Assembly (NCBI RefSeq): GCF_019857225.1
Contig: NZ_JAFJSY010000014.1
Location: 145,794 to 209,793 of the forward strand
Direction of reading: 5' to 3'
From: Streptomyces plumbidurans
Lineage (GTDB): Bacteria; Actinomycetota; Actinomycetes; Streptomycetales; Streptomycetaceae
DNA: 64,000 bases
The translations under genes and the position numbers were made by a program. The notes beneath the pieces are model-generated. The model ran no database searches and was not told the DNA's origin. It worked only from the letters and a program-made list of their open reading frames with translations. This document shows positions 48,446-58,591 of this stretch, one piece after another (position 1 is the stretch's first letter; every line of letters begins with the position of its first letter).

Positions 48446-51400
48446 TCAGTCCAGGCCCGGCGGCGTCTTGGCGGGGTTCTCCGCCAGCGCCGCGAGGGCG
48501 ATACGGACCGCCTCGTCCAGCTGGACGTCCCGGCCCGCCGCGTGGTCCTGGGGGCGCTGGATCACCTCCACGTCCGGATCGACGCCGTGGTTCTCCACGC
48601 CCCACTCGTAACCCTCCAGCCAGAACGCGTACTTGGGCTGGGTGATGCCCGTGCCGTCGACCAGCCAGTAGCGGTGGTCGATGCCGATGACCCCGCCCCA
48701 GGTCCGGGTGCCGACGACCGGGCCGATGCCCAGGGCCTTGATGGCCGCGTTGACGATGTCGCCGTCGGAGCCGGAGAACTCGTTGGCGACGGCGACGACC
48801 GGGCCGCGCGGCGCGTCCTGCGGATAGCTGTAGGGGCGCATGCCGCGGGGCAGCGCCCAGCCGACGATGCGGCGGGCCAGCTTCTCCACCACCAGCTGGG
48901 AGGTGTGGCCGCCGCGGTTCTCCCGGACGTCGACGACCAGGCCCTCGCGGGCCACCTCGACGCGCAGGTCGCGGTGGATCTGGGCCCAGCCGGGGGCCTG
49001 CATGTCGGGGACGTGCAGGTAGCCGAGGCGGCCGCCGGAGCGCTCGTGGACGTGGGCGCGCCGGTCGGCGACCCACGCGTGGTAGCGCAGGGGTTCCTCG
49101 TCGGCGGTGGGGACGACGACGGCGTGCCGTGCTTCGCCGCCGCCGGCCGGGGAGACGGTCAGCTCGACGGGCTTGCCGGCCGTGCCGACGAGCAGCGGGC
49201 CGGGCCCGGTGACCGGGTCCACGGGGATGCCGCCGACCGCGACGATCGCGTCGCCTGCCCGTACCGCGACGCCGGGTGCGGCCAGCGGGGAGCGGGCGTC
49301 CGGGTCGGAGGTCTCGGTCGGCAGGATGCGGTCGATCCGCCAACTGCCGTCCTCGTGGCGGGAGATGTCCGCGCCGAGCAGTCCCTGCCGGGGTCCGCGG
49401 CGGTGGCCGGCGCGCGGGACGACATAGGCGTGGGAGGTGCCGAGTTCGCCCTGTACCTCCCACAGCAGGTCGACGAGGTCGTCGTGGGTGGCGACCCGGT
49501 CGAGGACGGGCCGGTAGCGGGTGAGGACGCCCGGCCAGTCGACACCGCTCATGTCGGCCCGCCAGAAGTGGTCCCGCATGATGCGGCCCGTCTCCTCGTA
49601 CATCTGCCGCCACTCGGCCGAGGGGTCGACGGTCTGCCGGATGCGGGAGAGGTCGACGGTGATGTTGCTGTCGCTCTCGTCGTCGTTCGAGGCCCGCCGG
49701 TCGCTGGGTACGACCTTGAGCCGGCCGTCCGTCCACAGCAGCACCCGCTTGCCGTCGCCGCTGACCGCGAAGTGGTCGGCGTCGGCGGCGAGATGCTCCA
49801 GGCGCTGCTGGGCGAGGTCGTAGCGCTCCAGCTCGGTCCTGGGGTCGGGGTCGTCCGGGGTGGCCCGGGAGGAGCCGAGGACGCCCTGCACCGGGTGGCG
49901 CAGCCACAGCACGCCGTCCTTGGCCGCGCGCAGGTTGGAGTAGCGGGCGGCCTCCACGGGGAAGGGCACGATCCGGTCGGCCAGGCCCTCCAGGTCGATA
50001 CGGGTGGCCGGGGTGCCCTCGCTGTCCGGGGTCTCGTCCTTGTCGGGCGCCTCGAAGGGACGGCCGTGCCGCTGCGGCCCGAACGGCGAGGGGGTCGTCG
50101 CGGCGAGCGTTATCAGGTGCGGGCGGTCGCCGACCACGAAGGCCAGGTCGAAGACGTGCTCGTCGTAGACCGGGTCGAAGGAGCGGTTGGACAGGAAGAC
50201 CAGGTGCTTGCCGTCCAGGGTGAAGGCGGGGGCGTAGTCCTGGAAGCGCAGCGGGGTCGCCTCGGTGACCGACAGGTCGGTGGTGTTGGCGAGGCGGAGC
50301 TGGCGCAGCGGGCGCGGGCCCGGGTGGGACCAGGCGAGCCAGGCCGAGTCGGGCGAGAAGACCAGGCCGGACACGTCGCCGTCGGCGCTGCTGTCGACCT
50401 CGCGGACCTCACCGGTCTCGCGCTCGACGAGCAGCACCCGGCCGTCGTGCGCGGCGACGGCGGCACGGCTGCCGTCGGGCGCCATGGCCAGCCCGAGGAC
50501 CCGGCCGAGCTGTCCGGCCGCGAGCCTGCGCGGGGTGGCGCCGGGGGCGAGGCCGGTGGCGGGCGCGAACTCCAGGGCGTCGTCGCCCTCCGCGTCCGTC
50601 ACCCACACCACCCACTCCTCGCCCTCCGCGCGGAAGGTGCGCGGCAGCCGGGCCCGTACGCCGGGGGTGGCGGCGAGCGCGCGGGCCGGGCCCGAGCGGT
50701 GGGTGACCCAGTGCACGGCGCCCCGGACGGCGACGGCGCTGCCGCGGGCAGTGTGATCGGGCGCGGCGGAGCCGAACCAGCGGGAGGCGTCCAGCGGGAA
50801 GGACCGCCGGTCGGCGCGCTGCCCGCCGAGCCGGATGTCGAGCCGGCGCGGCCCGGCCCCGTCCAGGTCGTCGAGGAGCCACAGTTCACCGGCCGACGCG
50901 TAGACGATCCGGGTGCCGTCGCCGGCGGCGTGCCGGGCGTAGAACCCGTCGACCGGGGTGTGCCGGCGCAGGTCGGAACCGTCGGCGAGGGAGGAGTAGA
51001 GCGCGCCGGTGCCTTCGTGGTCGCTGAGGAAGGCGATGCGCTCCCCCGCCCACACCGGGAACTCGATGTTCCCGTCCAGGTCCTCGTGCAGCCGTACGAA
51101 CTCGCCCTCGCCGTCGCGGTCGATCCACAGCTTCCCGGCCGTGCCGCCCCGGTAGCGCTTCCACCAGGCGGCCTCGCGCCCCATCGGCGCGGACAGCAGC
51201 ACGGTCGCGGGACCGTACGCGACTTCGCCGACGGGCCCGTACGGCAGCTGTGTCGACGGGCCCGCGTCGAGCGGGACGGCGTGCGCCCAGGTGCGGCGCA
51301 GGCTGGCCTGGCCGTGGGTGGTGATCGCCAGGACCTGCCCGTCGGGTGTCCAGCCGCGCACCTGGGTGCGCAGGCTGCCCCAGTGCGTCAGCCGCCGGGC

Positions 51401-51661
51401 GGGACCGCCCTCGACCGGGGCGACGTGCACCTCGGGGGCGCCGTCCCGGCTGGAGGTCCAGGCGACGGCCGTGCCGTCGGGCGAGATGCGGGGCGTGGAG
51501 ACCGGCACGTCGTCGGCGCTCACCCGCCAGGCCCTGCCGCCGTCGAGGGGTGCGAGCCAGATGTCGTCCTCGGCGGCGAAGGTCACCAACTCGCCGTGCA
51601 CATGCGGGTAACGGAGATACGCGGGGAAGGCTGCTGATGCCGTCGAGGCAGGTTCGGTCAC
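48446..51661 (-). CDS. Tricorn-protease-like S41 peptidase
   Basis: This 1,071-residue peptidase has beta-propeller repeats over about residues 20-650 (ISPDGTAVAWTSSRDG, FSPDSAWLAWSHPGP and similar WD40/Asp-type strands), a PDZ domain (about 760-850) and a C-terminal S41 domain with the catalytic Ser in FSGSDGD and VVDVRENRGGH. Tricorn cuts peptides from the proteasome further; streptomycetes have a proteasome, so a role in late protein turnover fits. The GTG at 51661 is the first available start. No signal peptide is seen. Confidence 0.92.
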   Translation of the reverse strand: MTEPASTASAAFPAYLRYPHVHGELVTFAAEDDIWLAPLDGGRAWRVSADDVPVSTPRISPDGTAVAWTSSRDGAPEVHVAPVEGGPARRLTHWGSLRTQVRGWTPDGQVLAITTHGQASLRRTWAHAVPLDAGPSTQLPYGPVGEVAYGPATVLLSAPMGREAAWWKRYRGGTAGKLWIDRDGEGEFVRLHEDLDGNIEFPVWAGERIAFLSDHEGTGALYSSLADGSDLRRHTPVDGFYARHAAGDGTRIVYASAGELWLLDDLDGAGPRRLDIRLGGQRADRRSFPLDASRWFGSAAPDHTARGSAVAVRGAVHWVTHRSGPARALAATPGVRARLPRTFRAEGEEWVVWVTDAEGDDALEFAPATGLAPGATPRRLAAGQLGRVLGLAMAPDGSRAAVAAHDGRVLLVERETGEVREVDSSADGDVSGLVFSPDSAWLAWSHPGPRPLRQLRLANTTDLSVTEATPLRFQDYAPAFTLDGKHLVFLSNRSFDPVYDEHVFDLAFVVGDRPHLITLAATTPSPFGPQRHGRPFEAPDKDETPDSEGTPATRIDLEGLADRIVPFPVEAARYSNLRAAKDGVLWLRHPVQGVLGSSRATPDDPDPRTELERYDLAQQRLEHLAADADHFAVSGDGKRVLLWTDGRLKVVPSDRRASNDDESDSNITVDLSRIRQTVDPSAEWRQMYEETGRIMRDHFWRADMSGVDWPGVLTRYRPVLDRVATHDDLVDLLWEVQGELGTSHAYVVPRAGHRRGPRQGLLGADISRHEDGSWRIDRILPTETSDPDARSPLAAPGVAVRAGDAIVAVGGIPVDPVTGPGPLLVGTAGKPVELTVSPAGGGEARHAVVVPTADEEPLRYHAWVADRRAHVHERSGGRLGYLHVPDMQAPGWAQIHRDLRVEVAREGLVVDVRENRGGHTSQLVVEKLARRIVGWALPRGMRPYSYPQDAPRGPVVAVANEFSGSDGDIVNAAIKALGIGPVVGTRTWGGVIGIDHRYWLVDGTGITQPKYAFWLEGYEWGVENHGVDPDVEVIQRPQDHAAGRDVQLDEAVRIALAALAENPAKTPPGLD

Positions 51662-51704
51662 CCGGTCACCTTAGGCAAGGGCGCTGCCGGCAGCCAGCCA
51701 CCGA

Positions 51705-52256
51705 TCACTTGCCCTCCACGGGCCAGCACTTGGGGTCGCCCTTGCACCAGATGGTCCTGGTGACCGTCACGGTGACGGTGGCGCCAGGGCGCTGTCCATT
51801 GGACGGGTTGTTGAGGATGGGGGACGGCGTCGCGTTGCAGTTGCCGAGCCCGGTCACATGGAACCAGGTCTTGCCGCCGACCTTGGCGGTCAGGTCGCCG
51901 CGCACGCAGGAGCCGTCGACGGCCTTGGTGACCTTGCCGCTGACGGTGATGTCCTTGCCGTCCTTGGTCTGCCCCTGGCAGTCGACGTTGGCGATGGTGG
52001 TCTCGCTCGCCGAGGGCGCCTGGCTGGAACCTTTGTTGTCGCCGTAGTTGGCGGTGCAGCTGAGCCACTGCACGTTCACGTGCTGCCGCTTCAGCTCCGC
52101 GGTCGCGGTCTGGTCGGTCGTGTACGCCACCGACGCGGAACTCAGCCCGGCCGGATCACAGGCCACGGCTCCGCCGACGGCCACCGCCGCGAACAGGCCC
52201 GCGACCGCGACCCGCCGTCCCCGCGGCCGCCGCCCAATGCGCCTCAACGCCCCCAT
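51705..52256 (-). CDS. putative lipoprotein, unrecognised
   Basis: This 183-residue exported protein has an Arg-rich start (MGALRRIGRRPRGRR), a hydrophobic core and GGAVACDP, which may be a lipobox with Cys at about residue 33. The mature part has six further Cys, likely in disulfides, and a Ser/Thr-rich centre. I recognise no named domain. It is followed by the Tricorn-like gene after 43 bp. Confidence 0.65.
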   Translation of the reverse strand: MGALRRIGRRPRGRRVAVAGLFAAVAVGGAVACDPAGLSSASVAYTTDQTATAELKRQHVNVQWLSCTANYGDNKGSSQAPSASETTIANVDCQGQTKDGKDITVSGKVTKAVDGSCVRGDLTAKVGGKTWFHVTGLGNCNATPSPILNNPSNGQRPGATVTVTVTRTIWCKGDPKCWPVEGK

Positions 52257-52321
52257 GGACGGCAGCCTGCCACCGAGTGCCGTCCGGCGGTAGAGCGCAT
52301 ACGGTCACGAACGCGCCGGGC

Positions 52322-52714
52322 TCAGCCGCGCAGCAGCAGCCACTCCTGAAGCTCCACCACATTGCCCTCGGGGTCCTTGAGATGGGCCACCCGCATACGG
52401 TCGGTCATGGCGGCCGGGCCGTGCACGAGTTCGGCGCCACGGCCGGCGATCTGCTCGCAGTAGGCGTCGAGGTCGTCGACGCGCAGCACCACCAGGGAAC
52501 GGTGGCCGGTCGCGGTGTCGCCCAGCTCGTTCAGCACCTCGGCCATCATCGAGCGGTCCTGCAGGGCGATGCCCGCCGAGCCGGTGGCCGGGCTGAACTT
52601 CTCGTACGGCCCCTCGGTCGCGCCCGACTGCGGCTTGAGCCCGAGCACTTCGGCGTAGAAGCGGTAGCAGGCGGGGAAGTCGCTGACGAGCAGTCGGACC
52701 TGGGCGAGTTCCAC
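52322..52714 (-). CDS. VOC (glyoxalase/bleomycin resistance) family protein
   Basis: This 130-residue vicinal-oxygen-chelate protein has two beta-alpha-beta-beta-beta units: VRLLVSDFPACYRFYAEVLG opens the first, and VVLRVDDLDAYCEQIAGRG opens the second, ending LKDPEGNVVELQEW. It probably binds a metal and a small substrate; the role is unknown. The GTG start is close to rsmE upstream (20 bp), so they may be co-transcribed. Confidence 0.85.
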   Translation of the reverse strand: MELAQVRLLVSDFPACYRFYAEVLGLKPQSGATEGPYEKFSPATGSAGIALQDRSMMAEVLNELGDTATGHRSLVVLRVDDLDAYCEQIAGRGAELVHGPAAMTDRMRVAHLKDPEGNVVELQEWLLLRG

Positions 52715-52734
52715 GTGTGTTTCCCCTTGGGCGT

Positions 52735-53487
52735 TCAGGACCAGCGGCCGGTGCGGCCGAGGAGCAGGGCGGTCGCCGCGGTCCCCGCGGTCGATGTACG
52801 CAGCACGCTACGCCCGAGCCGGTACGCCTTCGCGCCCGCCTGGGCGAAGATCTGCAACTCCTGTTCCGAGACGCCCCCTTCGGGGCCCACGACCAGCACG
52901 ATCTCACCCGTGGCGGGGAGTTCGGCGCTCGCCAGCGGCTCGCTCGGGTAGTCGCGGTCCTCGTGCAGGACGGCGGCGAGGTCGGCTTTGGCCAGAAGTG
53001 CGGCAACCTGTTTGGTCGTTGCCGCGTCCGCGACCTCGGGGAAGCGCAGCCGGCGGGACTGCTTGCCGGCCTCGCGGGCCGTGGCACGCCACTTGGCGAG
53101 TGCCTTCAGGCCCCGGTCGCCCTTCCACTGGGTGATGCAGCGGGCGGCCGGCCAGGGGACGATGGCGTCCACGCCGGTCTCGGTCATCGTCTCCACGGCC
53201 AGCTCTCCGCGGTCGCCCTTGGGGAGGGCCTGGACGACGGTGATACGGGGGGCCGGTTCGGGCTCCGACACAAGCTCGGAGACCTCGACGAACAGCCGGT
53301 CCTTGCCCTCCGTGCGCACGACCGCGCCGGAGGCGCCGCGGCCCCGGCCGTCGCTCAGCACCACGTCCTCACCGGGCTGCAGCCGCCGCACGGAGACCGC
53401 GTGCCGCCCCTCGGGCCCGTCCAGTTCGACGGTCGTCCCCGCGGCCGCGTCCGCGAGGGAGTCGACGACGAACACCGGGGCGGTCAT
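52735..53487 (-). CDS. rsmE: 16S rRNA m3U1498 methyltransferase
   Basis: This 250-residue SPOUT-class methyltransferase has an N-terminal PUA-like part (VELDGPEGRHAVSVRRLQPG) and a C-terminal knotted domain with VVGPEGGVSEQEL and LGRSVLRTSTAGTAATALLL. It modifies U1498 in the decoding region. The ATG overlaps the stop of the nitronate monooxygenase gene (53484-53487). Its place near dnaJ is common in bacteria. Confidence 0.95.
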   Translation of the reverse strand: MTAPVFVVDSLADAAAGTTVELDGPEGRHAVSVRRLQPGEDVVLSDGRGRGASGAVVRTEGKDRLFVEVSELVSEPEPAPRITVVQALPKGDRGELAVETMTETGVDAIVPWPAARCITQWKGDRGLKALAKWRATAREAGKQSRRLRFPEVADAATTKQVAALLAKADLAAVLHEDRDYPSEPLASAELPATGEIVLVVGPEGGVSEQELQIFAQAGAKAYRLGRSVLRTSTAGTAATALLLGRTGRWS

Positions 53488-54560
53488 CGCAGGTCGCCCT
53501 CGGCCGACAACGCTGTCCTGGCCGCGTCGAGTTCGGCGACCAGGACCTCCACCAGCTGTCCGGCCGGGAGCTCGCGCGCCATGCGGTGGCCCTGCCCCGC
53601 CCACAGCGCCATGCCCTGCGCGTCGCCGGACGCGGCGGCCTTCTTGCGCAGCGGCGCGGTGAGGTGGTGGACCTCGGGGTAGGCGGCGGGGGCGTAGGGG
53701 CCGTGCTCGCGCAGGAAGCGGTTGACCAGGCCGCGGGCCGGGCGTCCGGTGAACGCGCGGGTCAACTCCGTACGGACGAACAGGGGGTTGGTCAGGGCCT
53801 GCTTGTGGACGGCGCTGGCGCCGGACTCCGGCGTGACGAGGAAGGCGGTGCCGAGCTGGGCCGCGCTCGCGCCCGCCGCCAGCACCGCGGCGATCTGTCC
53901 GCCGCGCATGATGCCGCCGGCGGCGATGATCGGAATGCTCACGGTCTCGCGGACCTGGGCGACCAGGGAGAGCAGGCCGATGCCCGCGCCGCCCCGCTCC
54001 GGGACGTCGCGGTGCGTGCCCTGGTGGCCGCCGGCCTCCACGCCCTGGGCGATCACCGCGTCGGCGCCGGACCGCTCCACGGCGAGGGCCTCCTCCGCGG
54101 TCGTCGCGGCGACCAGGGTGAAGGTCCCCACGCGGTGCAGGGAGTCGATCACATCGCGGCTCGGCACGCCGAAGTGGAAAGAGACCACTGGCACCGGGTT
54201 GTCGAGCAGCACCGCGAGCTTGACGTCGAAGCCGTCGTCGCGGCCGCTGTCCGGGTCGCCGAGCTCGGTCTCGTACCAGGCGGCCTCGCCGGCGAGTTGG
54301 TGGGCGTAGATCTCCACGGCGCCGGGGTCGGCGGAGTCGGGCTGCGGCACGAAGAGGTTCACGCCGAACGGGCGGTTGGTCAGTCCCCTGAGCTGCTTGA
54401 TCTCCTGGTACATGCCGTCGGCCGTCTTGTACCCGGCGGCCAGGAACCCCAGCCCGCCGGCCTCGGACACGGCCTGTGCGAGATGCGGCACGGAAACGCC
54501 GCCCGCCATCGGGGCCTGCACGATCGGATGCGGGAAAAGATCGGTCAGCGCGGAGGACAT
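53484..54560 (-). CDS. nitronate monooxygenase (2-nitropropane dioxygenase family)
   Basis: This 358-residue FMN-dependent TIM-barrel enzyme has HPIVQAPMAGG at the start, the IAQGVEAGGHQG loop with the catalytic His, and IPIIAAGGI for phosphate binding. It oxidises alkyl nitronates such as propionate 3-nitronate. It stands between dnaJ and rsmE and overlaps the latter. The exact substrate is unknown, but the class is firm. Confidence 0.9.
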   Translation of the reverse strand: MSSALTDLFPHPIVQAPMAGGVSVPHLAQAVSEAGGLGFLAAGYKTADGMYQEIKQLRGLTNRPFGVNLFVPQPDSADPGAVEIYAHQLAGEAAWYETELGDPDSGRDDGFDVKLAVLLDNPVPVVSFHFGVPSRDVIDSLHRVGTFTLVAATTAEEALAVERSGADAVIAQGVEAGGHQGTHRDVPERGGAGIGLLSLVAQVRETVSIPIIAAGGIMRGGQIAAVLAAGASAAQLGTAFLVTPESGASAVHKQALTNPLFVRTELTRAFTGRPARGLVNRFLREHGPYAPAAYPEVHHLTAPLRKKAAASGDAQGMALWAGQGHRMARELPAGQLVEVLVAELDAARTALSAEGDLR

Positions 54561-54656
54561 GACCGCATGTTGTCACGTCCTCCGAACAAGTCCGAATCGG
54601 GTCGCGCCGTGGCATACGCCACAGGAAAGACCCCCGTCGACCGATACGGAACCCGG

Positions 54657-55796
54657 CTACGTCCGCCCGTTGAACGCGTCCTTCAGCCGCGAGAACAGCC
54701 CCTGCTGTCCGGGCTGGAACTGCCCCTGCGGGCGCTCCTCGCCGCGGAGCTTCGACAGTTCGCGCAGGAGGCGTTCCTGCTCGGGGTCGAGCTTGGTCGG
54801 GGTCTGGACCTCGACGTGGACGATGAGGTCGCCCCGGCCGCCGCCGCGCAGATGCGTGACGCCCCGGCTGTGCAGCGGGATCGACTGGCCGGACTGGGTG
54901 CCGGGCCGGATGTCGACCTCCTCCATGCCGTCCAGCGTCTCCAGCGGGACCTTGGTGCCGAGCGACGCCGCGGTCATCGGGATGGTGACCGTGCAGTGCA
55001 GGTCGTCGCCGCGCCGCTGGAAGGTGGAGTGCGGCAGCTCGTGGATCTCGACGTAGAGGTCGCCGGCGGGGCCGCCGCCGGGGCCGACCTCGCCCTCGCC
55101 CGCGAGCTGGATCCGGGTGCCGTTGTCCACACCGGCCGGGATCTTGACCGTGAGGGTGCGGCGGGAGCGGACCCGGCCGTCGCCCGCGCACTCCGGGCAG
55201 GGGCTGGGCACCACGGTGCCGAAGCCCTGGCACTGCGGGCACGGCCGCGAGGTCATGACCTGGCCCAGGAAGGACCGGGTGACCTGCGAGACCTCACCGC
55301 GGCCGCGGCACATGTCGCAGGTCTGGGCGGTGGTGCCGGGCGCCGCGCCCTCGCCGTTGCAGGTGGAGCAGACGATCGCCGTGTCGACCTGAATGTCCTT
55401 GGTCGTGCCGAAGGCGGCCTCGTCGAGCTCGATCTCCAGCCGGATCATGGCGTCCTGGCCGCGGCGGGTGCGCGAGCGCGGACCGCGCTGCGACGCCGTG
55501 CCGAAGAACGCGTCCATGATGTCCGAGAAGTTCCCGAAGCCGCCGGCCCCGAAGCCGCCCGCGCCACCGCCGCCCGACTGCGAGAGCGGGTCGCCGCCGA
55601 GGTCGTAGACCTGCTTCTTCTGCGGGTCGGAGAGCACCTCGTAGGCGGCGTTGATCTCCTTGAACCGCTCCTGGGTCTTCGGATCCGGGTTGACGTCCGG
55701 ATGCAGCTCGCGTGCGAGCCGCCGGAAGGCCTTCTTGATCTCTTCCTGCGACGCGTCGCGGCGCACGCCGAGTACGGCGTAATAGTCGGTGGCCAC
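54657..55796 (-). CDS. dnaJ: chaperone DnaJ (second actinobacterial copy, with hrcA)
   Basis: This 379-residue Hsp40 has a J domain with HPD (residues 33-35), a Gly/Phe-rich linker ([16 protein letters not shown]), four CxxCxGxG zinc repeats ([32 protein letters not shown]) and C-terminal substrate-binding domains. It delivers substrates to DnaK. The GTG start directly abuts the hrcA stop, so both are in one operon under CIRCE. The usual dnaK-grpE-dnaJ1 genes are elsewhere. Confidence 0.95.
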   Translation of the reverse strand: MATDYYAVLGVRRDASQEEIKKAFRRLARELHPDVNPDPKTQERFKEINAAYEVLSDPQKKQVYDLGGDPLSQSGGGGAGGFGAGGFGNFSDIMDAFFGTASQRGPRSRTRRGQDAMIRLEIELDEAAFGTTKDIQVDTAIVCSTCNGEGAAPGTTAQTCDMCRGRGEVSQVTRSFLGQVMTSRPCPQCQGFGTVVPSPCPECAGDGRVRSRRTLTVKIPAGVDNGTRIQLAGEGEVGPGGGPAGDLYVEIHELPHSTFQRRGDDLHCTVTIPMTAASLGTKVPLETLDGMEEVDIRPGTQSGQSIPLHSRGVTHLRGGGRGDLIVHVEVQTPTKLDPEQERLLRELSKLRGEERPQGQFQPGQQGLFSRLKDAFNGRT

Positions 55797-56813
55797 TTAC
55801 GACTCCGCCAGGATCTGTCCGACGTACCGTGCCACTGCGCGTACCGCTCCCATCGTTCCCGGGTAGTCCATGCGGGTCGGTCCGACCACGCCGAGCTTGG
55901 CGACTGCCTCGCCGCCCGAACCGTAGCCCACCGACACCACAGAAGTGGAGTTGAGTCCCTCATAGGCGTTCTCGTGCCCGATGCGCACCGTCATGCCCGA
56001 ATCCCCCGCCTCACCAAGCAACTTGAGGAGTACGACCTGCTCCTCCAGGGCCTCGAGCACCGGGCGGATGGTGAGGGGGAAGTCATGTCCGAAGCGGGTC
56101 AGATTGGCGGTGCCGCCGATCATCAGCCGCTCCTCGTTCTCCTCGACGAGGGTTTCGAGGAGGGTGGACAGGACCGTCGATACGGTGCCCCGGTCGTCGA
56201 CGTCGAAGGCCTCGGGCAGGTCCTCGACCAGCCGGGGCACGTCCGCGAACCGGCGGCCCGCGACCCGGCTGTTGAGCCGCGCCCGCAGGTCGGCGAGCGA
56301 GGCCTCGCCGAACGGCGCCGGGCAGTCCACCATGCGCTGCTCGACCCGCCCGGTGTCGGTGATCAGTACGAGCATCACGCGCGCCGGGGCGAGCGAGAGC
56401 AGCTCCACGTGCCGCACCGTCGAGCGGGTCAGCGAGGGGTACTGCACGACCGCGACCTGCCGGGTGAGCTGCGCGAGCAGCCGCACGGTGCGGGCCACGA
56501 CGTCGTCGAGGTCGACGGCGCCGTCGAGGAAGTTCTGGATGGCGCGCCGCTCGGGCGCGGACATCGGCTTGACGCCGGCGAGCTTGTCGACGAAGAGCCG
56601 GTAGCCCTTGTCGGTCGGGATGCGCCCGGCGCTGGTGTGCGGCTGGGCGATGAAGCCCTCGTCCTCCAGGGCCGCCATGTCGTTGCGCACGGTGGCCGGG
56701 GAGACGCCGAGGCTGTGCCGCTCGGTCAGGGCCTTGGAGCCCACCGGCTCCTCGGTGCCGACATAGTCCTGGACGATGGCGCGCAGCACTTGGAGCCGTC
56801 GTTCACTCAGCAT
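55797..56813 (-). CDS. hrcA: heat-inducible repressor HrcA
   Basis: This 338-residue repressor binds CIRCE and represses groEL-type and its own operon; GroEL helps it fold, so heat lifts repression. The winged helix is [18 protein letters not shown] ... [12 protein letters not shown], and [15 protein letters not shown] follows. The ATG at 56813 matches actinobacterial homologues; a GTG at 56822 adds three residues. A perfect CIRCE element is 43 bp upstream, so it represses its own operon. Confidence 0.97.
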   Translation of the reverse strand: MLSERRLQVLRAIVQDYVGTEEPVGSKALTERHSLGVSPATVRNDMAALEDEGFIAQPHTSAGRIPTDKGYRLFVDKLAGVKPMSAPERRAIQNFLDGAVDLDDVVARTVRLLAQLTRQVAVVQYPSLTRSTVRHVELLSLAPARVMLVLITDTGRVEQRMVDCPAPFGEASLADLRARLNSRVAGRRFADVPRLVEDLPEAFDVDDRGTVSTVLSTLLETLVEENEERLMIGGTANLTRFGHDFPLTIRPVLEALEEQVVLLKLLGEAGDSGMTVRIGHENAYEGLNSTSVVSVGYGSGGEAVAKLGVVGPTRMDYPGTMGAVRAVARYVGQILAES

Positions 56814-56855
56814 CTCGCGCACACACCTCCAGAAGTCGTCCCCCAGGCACCTGGC

Positions 56856-56882
56856 CTGGCACTCTGTCCAGCCGAGTGCCAG
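56856..56882. promoter_or_regulatory. CIRCE element
   Basis: CTGGCACTC (56856-56864), a 9-bp spacer and GAGTGCCAG (56874-56882) form a perfect 9-bp inverted repeat of the actinobacterial CIRCE type. It lies between hrcA and the MBL gene, at the hrcA side. It binds HrcA and puts hrcA-dnaJ under heat control. Confidence 0.93.
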
Positions 56883-56968
56883 AGTTCCCCGGCCCAGTGT
56901 ACGGCGGTGGGGTACGCCCCGGGCAAGGCAGTCCCTGCCGGAGCGGCTCGTACCGCTAGCGTCGCGGT

Positions 56969-57697
56969 ATGACGGTGACTTGGGAAGACCTCGGGTGGGA
57001 GCGGGTGTCGGCCTCGGTGGGTCGCCGGCGGCTTCCCGGGTGGGACTGCACGGCCGGGCTGGTCGTGGGCGAGGACACCGCGCTGGTGATCGACGCGGGG
57101 TCGAGCCTCGCGGAGGGCGCGCGGTTGCGCACCGAGGCGCAGGAGCTGGCCGGTCACCGTGTGACTCATCTCGCGCTCACGCATCCCCACTTCGACCATG
57201 TCTTCGGGGCGGCGGCGTTCGCGGGCGCGGAGGTCTACGGCGCGGTGGGCCTGGACGCGGTGTTCGGCGCCCGGCACGCGCGCGAGGAGCTGCGGGCGGA
57301 CGCGGTGGGCAATGGATTGGCGGCGTGTGCGGCGCAGGAGGCGGTGGACGCCCTGGTCGCGCCCCGGCATCTGGTCTCCGGCGAGTGGACGCTCGACCTG
57401 GGCGGCGGGCGGCAGGTCCTGCTGGCGAACGTGGGGCCGGGGCACACCGGCCACGACCTGGTGGTGCTGGTGCCGGGCTCGCCCGAGGTGGTCTTCTGCG
57501 GCGACCTGGTCGAGGAGTCCGGCGAGCCGCAGGCGGGCCCCGACGCCGTACCGTCGCACTGGCCCGCCGCCCTGGACCGGCTGCTGGGCCTGGGCGGGGA
57601 CGACGCGTTGTACGTGCCCGGTCACGGAGCGGTGGTGGATGCCCGTTTCGTACGGGCTCAGCGGGACGAGCTGGCTGCCCGTTTCGGCGTGTCGTGA
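56969..57697 (+). CDS. MBL-fold metallo-hydrolase
   Basis: This 242-residue metallo-beta-lactamase-fold hydrolase has [10 protein letters not shown] (residues 71-80) with the His/Asp ligands, [10 protein letters not shown] for the third His, FCGDLVEE for the Asp and VPGHG at the end. Likely a thioesterase- or glyoxalase-like enzyme of unknown substrate. It is divergent from hrcA and precedes the DUF3097 gene by 34 bp. Confidence 0.88.
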   Translation: MTVTWEDLGWERVSASVGRRRLPGWDCTAGLVVGEDTALVIDAGSSLAEGARLRTEAQELAGHRVTHLALTHPHFDHVFGAAAFAGAEVYGAVGLDAVFGARHAREELRADAVGNGLAACAAQEAVDALVAPRHLVSGEWTLDLGGGRQVLLANVGPGHTGHDLVVLVPGSPEVVFCGDLVEESGEPQAGPDAVPSHWPAALDRLLGLGGDDALYVPGHGAVVDARFVRAQRDELAARFGVS

Positions 57698-57731
57698 CCG
57701 CCGCCGGGCCGCTTCTCCTATCGTCGTGCGA

Positions 57732-58547
57732 ATGCGCCAGTACTCCGCCGATCTGACCCCGCCGTGGAAGAAGTCCCAGCCCGCCCCGGAGGTCGCGGCC
57801 GAGCCCGGTCTGGTGGTGGAGGAGCCCGGCACCGGTTTCTGCGGGGCGGTGATCCGCTGCGAGGCGGGCACGGTGACCCTGGAGGACCGCTTCGGCAAGC
57901 ACCGGGTGTTCCCGCTGGAGCCGCGGGGGTTCCTGTTGGAGGGCCGGGTGGTGACGCTCGTACGACCGTCGTCGTCCGCTCCTGTACGTCCCTCCCGTAC
58001 GGCTTCCGGCTCGGTGGCCGTCCCGGGCGCGCGGGCGCGCGTGGCTCGCGCCGGGCGCATCTACGTGGAGGGCAGGCACGACGCCGAACTGGTCGAGAAG
58101 GTGTGGGGCGACGACCTGCGTGTCGAGGGCGTGGTCGTGGAGTACCTGGGCGGTGTGGACGACCTGCCGTCGATCGTGGCGGAGTTCGCGCCGGGGCCGG
58201 ACGCGCGGCTGGGGGTGCTGGTGGATCACCTGGTGCCGGGTTCGAAGGAGTGGCGGATCGCGGAGTCGGTGACGAGCGAGCACGCACTCGTGGTCGGGCA
58301 CCCGTACATCGACATCTGGGAGGCGGTGAAGCCGTCGTACCTCGGCATCGCCGCCTGGCCGCGCGTCCCGCACGGGCAGGACTGGAAGACGGGGGTGTGC
58401 CGGGCGCTGGGGTGGCCTTCGGAGAACACGGGGGCGGTGTGGCAGGCGATCCTGAAGCGGGTGGGGTCCTACAAGGATCTTGAGCCGGAGCTGCTGGGAC
58501 GGGTGGAGGAACTGATCGACTTCGTCACAGGTACCGGTGAGGCCTGA
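57732..58547 (+). CDS. DUF3097 family protein
   Basis: This 271-residue actinobacterial protein has an N-terminal small beta domain (GFCGAVIRCEAGTVTLEDRF) and a C-terminal Toprim-like region (RIYVEGRHDAELVEKVWGDD, LGVLVDHLVPGSKEW), which is typical for DUF3097. The acidic residues of the Toprim fold suggest a nucleic acid or nucleotide role, but no function is known. ATG 57732 or the GTG at 57726 may be the start. It ends convergent with hemW. Confidence 0.85.
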   Translation: MRQYSADLTPPWKKSQPAPEVAAEPGLVVEEPGTGFCGAVIRCEAGTVTLEDRFGKHRVFPLEPRGFLLEGRVVTLVRPSSSAPVRPSRTASGSVAVPGARARVARAGRIYVEGRHDAELVEKVWGDDLRVEGVVVEYLGGVDDLPSIVAEFAPGPDARLGVLVDHLVPGSKEWRIAESVTSEHALVVGHPYIDIWEAVKPSYLGIAAWPRVPHGQDWKTGVCRALGWPSENTGAVWQAILKRVGSYKDLEPELLGRVEELIDFVTGTGEA

Positions 58548-58591
58548 TGATCTCCTGGGTGAGGGCGTGGATCGAGCACCCGCCGGAGTGA

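Noticed and set aside
48257..51637. 1,126-codon open frame on the plus strand
   Set aside because: It is the antisense shadow of the Tricorn-like gene, which has clear S41, PDZ and propeller motifs; the plus-strand product shows none.
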